Part shown: positions 1 to 14,112 of the stretch, piece after piece | Layout: each line of letters begins with the position of its first letter | Numbering within the stretch: position 1 is the first letter of the stretch | NCBI GenBank assembly: GCA_964020155.1 | Contig: OZ026567.1 | Coordinates: forward strand, 2,635,430 to 2,699,429 | From: Chondrilla cf. caribensis | Taxonomy: Eukaryota; Porifera; Demospongiae; Chondrillida; Chondrillidae | DNA: 64,000 nt | Direction of reading: 5' to 3' | Notes under the pieces: model-generated | What the model was told of the DNA's origin: nothing | The model's database searches: none | What the model saw: only the letters and a program-made list of their open reading frames with translations | Program-made: the position numbers and the translations under genes

Positions 1-881
1 AATATTACCCCATCCTCTACAGCTATATAATATAGGTTATAATACAGCCTTAATTTGGTATATATGTAGTCCACATGTACGTATATACAATGTGACATAG
101 TGTATATATATATATATATGTGAGCTTTCCTTTATAATATTATAGCTATAATACTATAATTATTATATCTACAGTATTCACATAGTTTAAATTTGAATTG
201 CGTCTATATCATGTATAACTGTATGCAAATCTGTTACAGAATATACATGTACATGTACATTATTATTATTATTATTATTAATATACATTGTATTCCACAC
301 ATATAATACGCTGAAGGATCTTTATACAGAGTATTGAACGACTGTATACACATCCACATGAAATTGCATAGGATGTCTACTTTGTAAATTGAGAATTGGA
401 CTGCGATTCACACTTATTTTACAAAAGACAGATACTACCATACAGCTGATTAGTTTTAGAAAGCATTTGCAAATTTCATTGCTCACAAATTCAAGCCATT
501 AATTTGATCTTGCATGAAATTGGGAAAAAAAATTTAGGTCACATCAGTACACATACATATACGTAGTATTGAAGCAGTATTGGACCATGGACTTTGCCAA
601 AAATTACTACAACCATCTATATCTCGTGGATTCTATGGCTGTCAGTACGGCATTGTTAATAACAGCATATCGATACACACACTTTCTTTTGTCACATTCC
701 AGTTTTAAAGCAATTATTACAGATACTATCGCATACTACAAATACAGTAATAAATGTACAATGTACAGTAAATTAACATTTAGAAACAGCAATTCAGTAA
801 CCAATTCAGTAACATTAATTATTACTGATTACGAAACATATGTTGCTATGCATTGTATTACATGTACTGCATGTACATTTG
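1..881. other. AT-rich intergenic stretch
   Basis: No gene is visible here. The stretch is AT-rich and holds a short TA run near 106-119 and an ATT run near 260-282. It lies just downstream of the SLC19A stop codon, so part of it is probably that gene's 3' UTR. The longest open frame (569-889) has no recognisable domain. Confidence 0.5.
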
Positions 882-2949
882 TTATTTAGTACCCTGAATG
901 TCCACTGACATGTCAAGCAGCGGTTTTTGATCAGTTGCAATTTCATCAGAATCACCATCACCATCATCATCTTCACAACTTGTTTCCACATTACTGGAGC
1001 TCTTCTTATTGATCCAACAGTGCTTGAAACTAAAAAGCCATCCAGAACTGGTGAGGTTGTATGTCCCACTTGCCATGAAAATCAATGCCAAAACATAATA
1101 GTATCCACTGTAAACCTTGAACTAAGAGGAAAAAAACAAATTCCAAATTATAATAATACAACCAAGTAAAAATTAACAAACATATCACTTCCTATTTTGC
1201 ACACATGTCTAAATAATACATGGATATCATAATTCAATCTTACACACAACACTAAATGTTATTCACTGATGAAGGTATGTAAATGGAAACCAAAAAATCA
1301 TTTGAACTGTGAATTTCAACTTTGCATGGTGTGCAACAATGCCAAACACCTCTCATCCCTAAACATCTCATTCTAACACATCCCATCTCACTGATTCTCA
1401 TATTATATGCAAAAGTATGCATGTATCCACATTAACTTAGAAACACTACACACTTACCTGATCCCTGGAGGACAAGGCAAGGCCGACCTTATCAGTGACC
1501 ACAAGAGTCAGTATAGTTTGAAGAAACAGAGCAGCTGTCATGTTGATGCCCAATATGAGACTGTAACTTTGGTGAAGAACTCGTTGAGATATTTCAACTC
1601 TGTTTAAAAACAAAAGGAAGACAGTATACACAATACATAGCTTGATATGACAGTTAGTACACACAATGTGGGCATATACAGTGGAACATCCATAATCAGA
1701 TACCTTCATAATCCAACAACCTCTATAATCTGAACATGCTCAGAGACACATCTATCATCATAGACTACACTATGAAACCCTCTATAATCTGCATGTACAT
1801 ATAATATATTTGTGGCTCGAATAAGAGCCAGATTATCGGATTCTACTGTACTTACGTTGCAATGGTTATCAGAAAAGCGTAACTGCCACGAAAACAAATC
1901 TGGCAGACGTAGGCAACCCATAAATCGTAAGTGGCAGAGGCTATGAAGAGTAGTGCACAATCAATTGCACTTATAATCCCTAGAATCCCTTCTCCCCACA
2001 AACTCCAGTTAATCTTCAAAAGAGACACCAACAGAGCAGCTCCTGCAGCAACCAAGGTGTCAGAAGCAATTACAAGCCCATTGTACAACTTCTGCCGGCC
2101 GTGTTGCAATGGGAACAGTTCATTTGCATCCGCCTGGATGTCTGTCCACAGTGCTTCAACGTAGTTTCCAACTTGTAACATGCCACAAGTGGCCACTGCC
2201 CACCATACAGACCACTTCAGAAGGTGTAAATCCAAATAAAATTGCTTCAGGTCCATCAACGATTGCTTAAAGTGTTTTAGCAAATTTTTGACACAATTTG
2301 TACGACATGAATCCGGCCCCGAACAAGGGAAGAGTGATTTCGAAGGATTGGGAAGTAAGATGGCAAATACGCAGGCAATAGCAACAGGTCCAAGAGAAAA
2401 ATAATGTAAACCCAGTAATTTCAGTGCTCCAGTAGAGTACAACAATTGCCCCAAATATCCTGAAACTGATCGCCCAAACAGAACCGTAGCCCGAATAATA
2501 CTCGTGGTTTTCTTGTAATGCTCTTTGTCTATCATTACATAGATGTAGGAATAGTATGCAACTTCAGTAGCTGATGCAATACCGTAAGCAATTTGCATCA
2601 TTGTCATGGAAACAATCGAAGTGCCCCAGATCAATAAAATTCGAGTTGTAAGATATGCCCAGCTTTCCAGAATTATTACTGGCTTATAAACCACAATGTC
2701 ACTCAAAAGTAGAGTAAATATCCCAGCCACCAAATAAGAATACGTCCAATAGGGATACACCTGTGACTCAACCGCAGCATTGGTAAAACCTTTACCTGGA
2801 TCACTATTATTGGTAGCATTAGCAGGGTGTGTGAGAAACGGGTTCAAAAATGGCTCGGACGGTTTGAACTCTTTAAAGAACCCGTAAAGACACAAAAAAA
2901 CAGTGGGATATATCCATCTGTTGCCTCTGAAGCGTCCTCCGTAACACAT
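882..2949 (-). CDS. SLC19A-family thiamine/reduced-folate transporter
   Basis: Three exons join in frame on the minus strand: 2949-1856, 1599-1458 and 1121-882 (491 residues), with GT-AG introns and matching phases. The N-terminus reads YPTVFLCLYGFFKE then PSEPF, the hallmark opening of SLC19A transporters (thiamine SLC19A2/3, folate SLC19A1) in the first membrane helix. Hydrophobic segments follow across the protein, and the family-like stretch GYYYVLALIFMASGTYNL sits near the C-terminus. The cytoplasmic tail is acidic. The ATG at 2949 is chosen because it lies just before the conserved WIYPTVF block. These proteins are plasma-membrane vitamin carriers with 12 helices. Which vitamin this one carries cannot be decided here. 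Most of the first intron is a short transposon (1679-1848). Confidence 0.9.
1679..1848. mobile_element. pogo/Tigger-like MITE inside SLC19A intron
   Basis: A 170-bp element starting CAGTGGAACATCC and ending in GGATTCTACTG, flanked by TA on both sides (1677-1678 and 1849-1850). The ends resemble those of other TA-flanked elements in this window (22584, 37411, 52322). TA duplication and CAGTGGAACC-type ends suggest a non-autonomous Tc1/mariner/pogo element. It fills about two thirds of a 256-bp intron and begins directly after the five donor bases. Confidence 0.65.
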
Positions 2950-3756
2950 GGTGTTTCTTTGTCAAGCCGTAACGTACAAGACGAGAATTCAGACCACAGC
3001 CTCAGTGCGCCGGATGGTTGGGAGTTCACAGTCCCAAGGTGGTGACTTCGACACCAGTAAGCGCCCATAATAAACGCCTGCCCAAAGTTGGTTCGGGACT
3101 TGCACAAACGATATTATATTGCAGACATGACAACTCTAACGCATTCAGTACTGATCTCACGCTCTCCTCACTGCCCTGTGATATTATTCATTGTTAATGA
3201 GCATAACACTTTCAAAATGAGACACAGATCATGATATCATGTGGCTTCAATTTGTTGGTAAGTTATTCCTGATTGAGTGTATATATAGTGTTGACACAGC
3301 AAAGAAATAGCACTATGAGTTATAACAGGGCACACTGTACTAAGAATTATTGGTAATACTTTTGCATTTTTTGCAAACTAAGTTAAACTAAATATCCTAC
3401 ATATTGTACTTTCATAATCAATTTATTATCCTGAGTATTATAATCTATCAGTGCGCACGCTGGTATGCCACTTCAAGGGGTGGGCACTGACATGCATGTC
3501 TCACTCCTACACCATGCAATCTCACTCATTTTGGAGACATGTCTCACTCATACATGAAAACTGGTTGGCATCTCTGTATATTGTGACATTTGAGAATAAG
3601 TAAAATGACTTGCGTGTTTTGTGGACACAGAACATGTGCAAGAACAAAACCGATGGTACTACTGTAGTAAAGAAAGCGAGTGTGTTCGTTACAAGAAGTA
3701 TCTCTATTCAGCAATCCAACCTGAGGAAAAAATATAAGTGTTAACAGTAGTCACAC
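2950..3756. other. SLC19A 5' flank and intergenic DNA
   Basis: This region lies upstream of the SLC19A start and should contain its promoter and 5' UTR. No TATA box can be placed with confidence. No other coding segment is supported. Confidence 0.4.
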
Positions 3757-4066
3757 TATTTACAGTATTCATAACATTCACAACGTTCACACTATTCACA
3801 CTGTTCACAACGTTCACAACATTCACACTGTCCACAATGTTCACAACGTTCACAACATTTGCACTGTCCACAATGTTCACAATGTTCAGGGTTCACAATG
3901 TTCACAGTGTTAACAACGTTCACGGTATTCACAACATTCACAGTGTTCACAGTATTCACAACATTCACAGTGTTCACAATGTTCACAATGTCCACAACAT
4001 TCACAACATTCACAGTGTTCACAATGTTCACAATGTCCACAACATTCACAAACGTTCACATACATA
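3757..4066. repeat. TTCACAA/ACGTTCACA minisatellite
   Basis: About 300 bp of degenerate tandem units built on TTCACAATG, TTCACAACG and TTCACAGTG. Reading frames through it on both strands are open only because the unit length is a multiple of three and has no stop codon. They are not genes. Confidence 0.9.
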
Positions 4067-5040
4067 GTTAAAGTTACAGGTAATTACCAATTGTATATAC
4101 ACCCTGCTAAAAATGCCAACATGACTGTGATATCCTCATTAGAACCCAGCTAAACTAAAGTTAAATCTTCAATCACATTTCTGTGGAAATATCCTAACAA
4201 TCACCAGTACGTAAAAAAGAGGAAAAGCCAGCAAATAGCAGTGAACATAGTCTAATGTCTCACGCAACATTCACACTGTGTCTACAACTGTTACAACAGG
4301 AGTACTATAATCATACACTTGGGTGTTTCCAATGCTGATATATAATGATATTCATGACAATTTTAATATTGGTAATAACAAACCCTAATAGTCCTCATTC
4401 TGTTCACCGGTGGGATGGTAGTATCATAGAGAATCAAAATATTATGATTAGTCAGGCAAAGAAAAAGAAATTTAATCCTGTTATTCAAATTGAGACAGAG
4501 AGAGAGAGATTCAACAGGAATTAGACATAGTAATGGAGAAGATAAAGTCCAAAGATTTGGAATACCTCCGAGAAACAAAATTAGAGACTTTACACAGCAT
4601 GTTGATATAATAGAAAATTATTTTGACAACTACTGTACAATTATGTATACTGAGTCTCTATCCATTATATAACAGAAACTACAATGTATATCTGGTTAGT
4701 GGCAAAGTACGGTATTCAAAAAGTAATGGGTGTGGGTAAGTGCCTAAATCAATGTCCCTCCTCTTTGACAAAACTGCAAAGACTGCAAATAGTACAAAAT
4801 GTTTGTGATCTGCCTAGCAAGGAGTGCAGCAAGTTGGTGTCCTTGGTTCAAAGTGGCGCAAGTGGGAAACTTCCTAAAATGTTGTCCATTGACAATAAAA
4901 ACATCTCCTTGTGCTAGCTCCTCCGACAGGAGAAAGTTATGAATGTCAATCATCCCTGGTTTCATACCACAACACCAACATTCGAATATACAGTATGCCC
5001 TGTTACCAAGAAGCAACAAAGTATACACTGAGCTAGGTGC
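4067..5040. other. intergenic, nothing recognised
   Basis: Short open frames at 4684-4917 (+) and 4744-5154 (-) show no domain or splice support. The minus-strand frame is antisense to the start of the next gene. Confidence 0.4.
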
Positions 5041-6235
<1,195 letters not shown>

Positions 6236-7170
6236 GTGTGTTAACATTACTTTTCAGTGTACATTACAACTAGAGGACAATTGAACATTATTAATTTGGC
6301 AAGTTGTTTACATATTCACATTACGTACATATAAGATACTGCATACTGTAGGTTCCATAGAAACACACAAACTACTTCCAATCATTCATAATATAAGCAA
6401 TAATTTCATATTGAAGTGTCAAAGTATGTACATGTATGTCACAATTATATAGGACTAACAGAGTTACTTACAAAGTACAGAAATAGCGCAGAGAACTCAA
6501 CAAAACAGGGTTTGAACACAAGTGGGCTTCTTCAACAGACGATGAGAAGAGAATGAGCTGTTGCATACACATGACAAGGCATAGCAGATCATAACAAAAC
6601 TGCACTGAGCAAAGCATCACTCCAAAGTCACCTTTGACCGTACAAGTCTCCCCCTATAACCACCACAACCCCACCTCAACAATCTACCCCTTCCACAGCT
6701 GCTGGTACAGTGGCAGCATATCACCAAGTAACAAGCATCAAAGGAGAGACCTGACCACAGGAGCAAAACACACCTACCAAAACAGGAAACAACCACCCAC
6801 AATGGATTAACAATACTACTGCTGACCACAGTGAGCTGGACAACATGGAAGGCTGAACTGGATATATTCAACTAGTACTCAAGTGTTCTAGGGACTGGTC
6901 CAGTATTTAGGTGGTGTCCTCCCCAGACCACAAGTGTCACCTGTGGAAAGTGGATCTGGTGACAGTAGGGCAGTTTGCTTGGCCCTATGAACCAATATCA
7001 TCTGATGATGACATTGCACTTATTGCACGGGAGAAGAAAGTACATGGCAGTGGAACAAGACTACCTATTTGGTTCATTTCTGTACTTTCGGTAAATGGCT
7101 CTATCTACGTATTTCAACCTTTAAAAAGACTCCTTCACTCTTGGTACATATCTGAGATAAGGGCCAAGTA
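6236..7170. other. low-information stretch after the 5-kb gene
   Basis: Probably the 3' part or introns of the unrecognised plus-strand gene. A frame at 6911-7171 looks exon-like but has no clear acceptor partner or family. Confidence 0.3.
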
Positions 7171-8031
7171 AACTGTCCTATTGTCACCAGACCCACTTCT
7201 CTAGGGGTATTGGTGAGTCTGGGGACTAGACTAGTATTGAGGGCACTTGGCATGAACAAGTGTGCTAATCTGATATCTATGGCTGAACAGGAGACACAAC
7301 CTCAGCAGAGACAACTCTGCTACAAAAGAAAACTAGAACCACCACCTGACTGGTGTGAATGAGCACCACGGCAGTCCTATTGAACCCCTACAACCTATAA
7401 TAACCAACACTGCCACACCAGCAACCACACCCATCCTCCGGGGTGGACCACACAAAGCACCCGCTGTATAGTCTGAATTGATCTCCTCCATCACAATAGG
7501 TGCAATAACCAACACAGCCACGGGAGGAGGAATACTGCTGGTCAAGTAGAACTACAGGAAACCTCAATGAGGAGACCGACAATATACCGAGGTGCTCAAA
7601 ATGAATTACAGTACTGTGCCTCAAACCACCTCCATAACAGGTGGGATGAACAATTAATACAGTCAAGACAGCTACACCACTGCTAGCAACACACAACCAT
7701 CCTCAAGGATGACAGGAACATGTCCCAGGTCACCAACTGACTGACCAACCAACCAACCAGACAAACAAAGTAAACCACAACCACCCTATAAGTGGAATCA
7801 ACCATGAACTGTACATCACAGACAGACTATACAACCAACCACTGCTGGGACAATCTAAGACACCTTTAATATCATATACAACCACAACTAGCTACACCAA
7901 ACCTAGAGGACAAATTCTATGCACTTGATAAAGAACCTCTAAAGCTACACCAATACACAAACACTATCACACTACAAACCTCCACCCACCTGGAAACCAC
8001 CCTAGGGAAGGTAACTATTGTGCAACTATTG
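7171..8031. repeat. dispersed repeat, copy A
   Basis: About 860 bp nearly identical to 12607-13456 in the same orientation. It begins AACTGTCCTATT and contains CACCCATCCTCCGGGGTGG. It codes for nothing recognisable. Long open frames on the minus strand have counterparts in both copies, but no protein family is evident. It is probably an interspersed repeat or part of a segmental duplication. Confidence 0.85.
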
Positions 8032-8181
8032 AGTAAACCCTATGGAAAGTTGTCACTGGGAATTTGGAATTGGTTGATAATGACTCTCAAATCTCCCTTA
8101 CACCCTGCTGGGATGTGCTCTACACCACACTACGGCTCCTCTACCAAAATCTACACTCCATATGGAACAGAAACTACTGAC
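8032..8181 (+). repeat. segment found inverted at 13770-13921
   Basis: Directly follows copy A. It matches the reverse complement of 13770-13921 with few differences, starting at AGTAAACCC. Together with the two direct copies this marks an inversion in one copy. Confidence 0.8.
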
Positions 8182-8885
<704 letters not shown>

Positions 8886-8924
8886 GGTAGCATAATGTTT
8901 TTGCAAGTGCGTGTGTATGTGTTC

Positions 8925-9500
8925 AAGACCATACCCACTGTTCCCTTCCAGACCACACCTAGTGAGTTTTGCTGGACTACACTCAACGATCCCCTCCAGA
9001 ACACACCCACTGGGCCCAAACCCACTGATAGCCTCCAGACCATGAGTAGTAATTCCCACTGGACCACACTGATCCCATCTAGCCATATCTGAGGATTCCA
9101 ACTAGACCACACCCACCAATCACCTCAACACACCCTATATGACTTCATTGTACCATACCCAATGTTTCCATTCAGATGGCATTGGTGAGTCTTACATTAT
9201 TCCCACTGATCACCTTCAGACCACACCTAGTTATTCTGTTCAGACCACACCCAATCATTACCTCTGGAACACACCCACTGATCCACCTGGGTCACACCTG
9301 TTGATGCCTACTGATCTCAAGACTGCACCCAATGATGCCATCAAGACCACACCCCATTATCCCTTCCAGACCACACCCAATGATGTCATCAGGACCTCAC
9401 CCAATGATGCGATCAAAACTGCACCTTGGACTGCACCCAATGATACCATCAAGACCCGACTCAATGATACCATCAAGACCACACTCAAGACCAAACTCAT
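8925..9500. repeat. degenerate CCACACCCANTGAT minisatellite
   Basis: Many diverged copies of a roughly 24-bp unit containing GACCACACCCA and ATGATNCCATCA. The open frame at 9139-9564, rich in TTPN, is produced by the repeat. Confidence 0.8.
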
Positions 9501-9916
9501 TGATATTAATGTGCTACTATGTATTTTATATTGTGTTCTTTTAATTTTTGCAATTGCTTATTGAGTCATTAAATGAATTATCAGTTGAAGTAATTAAAAT
9601 CATTACAAAGCTCAAGTGGGTATACCTTAACTACGGACTAAATACAACAAGCGCTTGCATCACATTGAAATGAATACACTAACATACATATCAGCAAAAT
9701 GGAATACACATGCACAAACTACAATTCAAACAGAAAATATATACTAAAACGAAGCACAGCTGTTTGTGGATTCCTGTTCTTGTAGCAGTCTACTTTGACT
9801 TTAGACTCAGTTTGGATAGTCCACCTCTGAACTGTCCCATGATGCATCGAACTACAGCAGACAAGAGAGTCACAGTACCAGGGCTGTCACACTAGGATCC
9901 TCCCACACCATATGTA

Positions 9917-9962
9917 CACACACACACACACACAGACACACACATAATTATAAGCATACACA

Positions 9963-10012
<50 letters not shown>

Positions 10013-10090
10013 CGTATGTACACAAACACACACACACACATAGATACGTATGTACACACACATACACATAGATACATAATATGTACGTAT

Positions 10091-10188
<98 letters not shown>

Positions 10189-10200
10189 ACACACACACAC
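9917..10200. repeat. (CA)n microsatellite cluster
   Basis: Several CA blocks separated by ATAGATACGTATGTA-type spacers, the longest at about 10093-10200. Confidence 0.97.
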
Positions 10201-10387
10201 AAACTGTATAAACATACCTGCATCAATAGTGACCTCATATTCCTCATCTTGTAACATGGCCACTCCTTCAGAATCCTAGAACCAAACAAAGAACCAATTG
10301 CATAGCATGTATAACCCAATCCAATATTACCATCCTCCATACCAACACATAATACACCACAGTGTAGCAAGTTGAACCTATCAACTG

Positions 10388-11036
10388 TTAACAGTCTATA
10401 ATGTTATTACACAGGTGTGTAGTGTTGAGTATGCTGCTGTGTTTAGGACAATATAGTCTTTGGATGTAGTAGATTAGAGTGTGTAACAGTGTTGGTATGG
10501 CAGTTGTGCTGGGATTGGGTGTACCAAACACCAGTAAAGTCCCTCTGTTACAAGATCTACCACTGATAGCAGTTACAACTGGAATACATACAACATAAAA
10601 CTTTGACAAGGTAGTGAAAGAACACCCGTACTGCTACCATTAGCTGTACCACACCCGTTTTTGTTCAACCATAACTACTCCCATACTTGAGGTGTAATAC
10701 ATTCAGGTTGTGACAAGAAGTACCATACGTAAGTACTGCAAGTATATACAGTATACAGAGCCTATATACCAGTATAAGACTGTACATGTGACAACTAAAA
10801 CATAGAATGCTATGAAACTGGAAGCATAACACAACTGGACACACATGTACGGCTGTACAAAGTATGAAAGTACACTCACCAGGAGGGTTAAGAGGTTGCC
10901 AGACAGCTGGAGTAGATGAGGTGGAGGAGTTTGTCTGAGGAACAACCAAAATGTCTATAGAAACATTCTCTTGCTGGAGGACACTGAACTGCCGTATATA
11001 GAATAGACCATTGCACTGTTTGCTGCTGTTCACGTT
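10388..11036 (-). CDS. putative exons of an unrecognised gene
   Basis: Two minus-strand segments join in phase: one ending at a GTGAGT donor (exon end 10880) and the next starting after a TTCCAG acceptor (10578) and running to a TAA at 10388. The joined frame reads ...PAVWQPLNPP then VVTAISGRSC. The 5' border near 11036 is uncertain. A further possible short exon (10217-10276, DSEGVAMLQDEEYE) does not share the phase. No domain is recognised, and this could be repeat-derived sequence. Confidence 0.3.
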
Positions 11037-12606
11037 GAGCCTTCACAGTGGTGGAAGGGGATATGGACACAGGCAAACAGTAAGTGCAAACAATCACTGA
11101 ACAAATCCAAAGAATCCATGCAATCTACAGTCTATAAAACAACACTTAGCAAACAATAAACGAACAGTCCTTGAAGACTGGGGCCCAATGCCCACAACAG
11201 CCAAGATAAATATCTCTAACCAACCACCAAGCTTAAGGATGGAGTAATCCAGAACAAGGAACAACCTGAGGCAATCAACCTCAATAACTGGCCAACTGGA
11301 AAACAACTGCAATGACTCAGACCACCCAACATTGAATAAGTACACCACACACTACTTAAGGGTGAAACAACTGTATGTAGAAATGAACACTGCTGCAAGC
11401 ACAAAGCAACCATTCCAGAATCGAAGGAGCACATACACCACACCCAACCACAGGGGGAGTGATCACTGCAAACAGTACCTGTATTAACAAGGAGAGCAAT
11501 AGAGGGAACAAGTGCACCAACATGACAGCCAGATTTGACAGATAATATGAAAGTATAAATACATTAGTACACACATTAACACATTCATACGTACATGTAC
11601 ACACTACCTATACGTATGGGACACCATCACAGCCAAATCAATCAAACAGTGTGAATACGTATTTCATCCCCAAACACTTAAACCAGTAACAACAACTGCT
11701 GGCAAAATAAAGCATGGCCAACCTCAAAGAGGAGACCAGTAATGCACTGAGGTGTCAACAACTACTGGCAGGACCAACCAACGCCAACCTCAAACATCAG
11801 ACTAACAAATGCACTAAGGTGGCCGAAATGAACAACCCCTAACCCTCACCAACAGGGAGGCATGCACAGATAGAGTGGCTTCTGGAATAACTGAGAGTTA
11901 TAATTATAACCATGTAGAGCATATTTGAAGAATGACAGAGGTAAAACCGAACATTGACTTTGCATGGAGGGAATATGCATAATATTATGTATATCTACCA
12001 ATAATAAGGACAACCTAACATTGAACAGCATGCAGTAGGACATCTTCTGAAAAGCCAAATGGTACCTCTAAAACTGGTAATGAAATTGTTGAAACGGCGC
12101 GACTCTGATCCATATGTTACTTGTTTGCTATCATGACGAGACCCACTGACTACCACAACAGTTGAATACAATTGAGATATTGAAATATATTAACTATTAA
12201 ATTTAGTAGATGTTTGAGTATAATAATATCATTAACTACTTCTCTAACCACCGAACAAGGTGGAATAGACAACACAGTTGAGAACGTTGAGAAACAACAA
12301 ATAATAATATATAGCATTCAAATAAGCTGTCTTAAATCATCCCAAGTAATGTTCACTAAAGAACAATACTAAGTAATACTGACAGCACAACCAGAGCAAC
12401 CATGTCAACTATCCTATCACATGTATGTATTACTTGGAAAGAAAAATACTTAAGAACAAAGAACTTATAATTATTGGCAAACTCTTTGGGTTTGAAAAAG
12501 CAGGTGGAAGAGAAGAAAAGAAGCAGCAAGACAAGGCTGAGTAAACATCTCAGTCGACATAACAAAGGATTTTAAATGCGAAGAGCTGCATTTCAATCAA
12601 CGAACA
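11037..12606. other. repeat-like non-coding DNA
   Basis: No gene is supported. Short copies of a motif with CCTCAA...GAGACC...CTGAGGTG occur near 11720 and 11785 and again inside both long repeat copies (near 7555 and 12980). This suggests an old interspersed repeat family. Confidence 0.35.
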
Positions 12607-13456
12607 AACTGTCCTATTCTCAAAAGACCCACTTCTCTAGGGGCATTTGTGGGTCTGGGGACTAGACTAGCATTGAAGGCACTTTGCATGAACAAGTGTG
12701 CTAATCTGATATCTATGGCTGAACAGGAGACACAACCTCAGCAGCAAAGCAAACTAGAACCACCACCTGACTGGTTTGAATGAGCACCACGGCAGTCCTA
12801 TTGAACCCCAACAACCTATAATAACCAACACTGCCACACCAGTAACCACACCCATCCTCCGGGGTGGACCACACAAAGCACCCGCTGTATAGCCTGAATT
12901 GACCTCCTCCATCACAATAGGTGCAATAACCAACACAGCCACGGGAGGAAGAATACTGCTGGTCAAGTAGAACTACAGGAAACCTCAATGAGGAGACCGA
13001 CAATATACCGAGGTGCTCAAAATGAATTACAGTACTGTGCCTCAAACCACCTCCATAACAGGTGGGATGAACAATTAACACATGCAGTCAAAACAGCTAC
13101 ACCACTGCTAGCAACACACAACCATCCTCAAGGATGACAGGAACATGTCCCAGGTCACCAACTGACTGACCAACCAACCAACCAGACAAACAAAGTAAAC
13201 CACAACCACCCTAAAAGTGGAATCAACCATGAACTGTACATCACAGACAGACTATACAACCAACCACTGCTGGGACAATCTCAGACACCTTTAATACCAT
13301 ATACAACCACAACTAGCTACACCAAACCTAGAGGACAAATTCTATGCACTTGATAAAGAACCTCTAAAGCTACACCAATACACAAACACTATCACACTAC
13401 AAACCTCCACCCACCTGGAAACCACCCTAGGGAAGGTTACTATTGTGCAACTATTG
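12607..13456. repeat. dispersed repeat, copy B
   Basis: Direct repeat of 7171-8031 with scattered substitutions. Homology stops exactly after CAACTATTG, where copy A continues but copy B enters an inverted block. Confidence 0.85.
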
Positions 13457-13589
13457 AAGGAGCACACATACAAAAGTACCCACATAACAACACGGTATAC
13501 ACACATGCATACGTACACCATCACCACAACATGATGAAAACAAGACAATGCATACATGTAGTATACACAAGGATCAATACAAAACTTAC

Positions 13590-13793
13590 TGGAAGAGGTT
13601 GGAGGTACCTCGTTAGCTGGTGGATGCACACTAGAGGTGTGCGTGTCAACCACTCCCCAGTACATACTGGCATATTCTGCTGATGGAGAACACCCAATAG
13701 CTGAGTTCTGAGCGGTTGGTTGCTGGCTGAGTTGTGACTTCACAGTGGAGACCGAAGAAGACAACTCCAACATCAGTAGTTTCTGTTCCATCT
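13590..13793 (-). CDS. putative exon, glutamine/serine-rich
   Basis: Minus-strand segment between a TTCTAG acceptor and a GTAAGT donor. Its frame starts MEQKLLMLELSSSVSTVK. The stretch SVSTVKSQLSQQPTAQ resembles SPSTTVKAQREQQQTVQ encoded near 11030-11070 on the same strand, so these may be related exons. No known family is recognised, and it lies inside the inverted block of copy B. Confidence 0.3.
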
Positions 13794-13921
13794 AGAATGT
13801 AGATTTTGGTAGAGGAGCCGTAGTGTGGTGTAGAACACATCCCAGCAGGGTGTAGGGGAGATTTGAGAGTCATGATCAACCAATTTCAAATTCCAAGTGA
13901 CAACTTTCCACAGGGTTTACT
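13770..13921 (-). repeat. inverted counterpart of 8032-8181
   Basis: Reverse-complement match to the segment that follows copy A. It marks the far end of a roughly 465-bp inverted block (13457-13921). Confidence 0.8.
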
Positions 13922-14112
13922 GGTAGTCAAGACCTTTCTATGTACCATTATTAGGACAGGTCTTTGTGTTCCTCGTTGTTCTGGTCTCGTCTGACTAAGA
14001 CATCTCCTCAATCTTGTCCACTTGTTGGTCCAGCCGATGATTAGCTAAGTTCTACTGGGCTTTAGAGAACACAAAAAGAGTGGGAAACACCAAGAGCAGT
14101 TGTGGAGAGATT

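Noticed and set aside
3738..4071. Open frames rich in Phe-Thr or Val-Asn on both strands
   Set aside because: Produced by the TTCACAAYG minisatellite; no splice signals or conservation argue for a gene.
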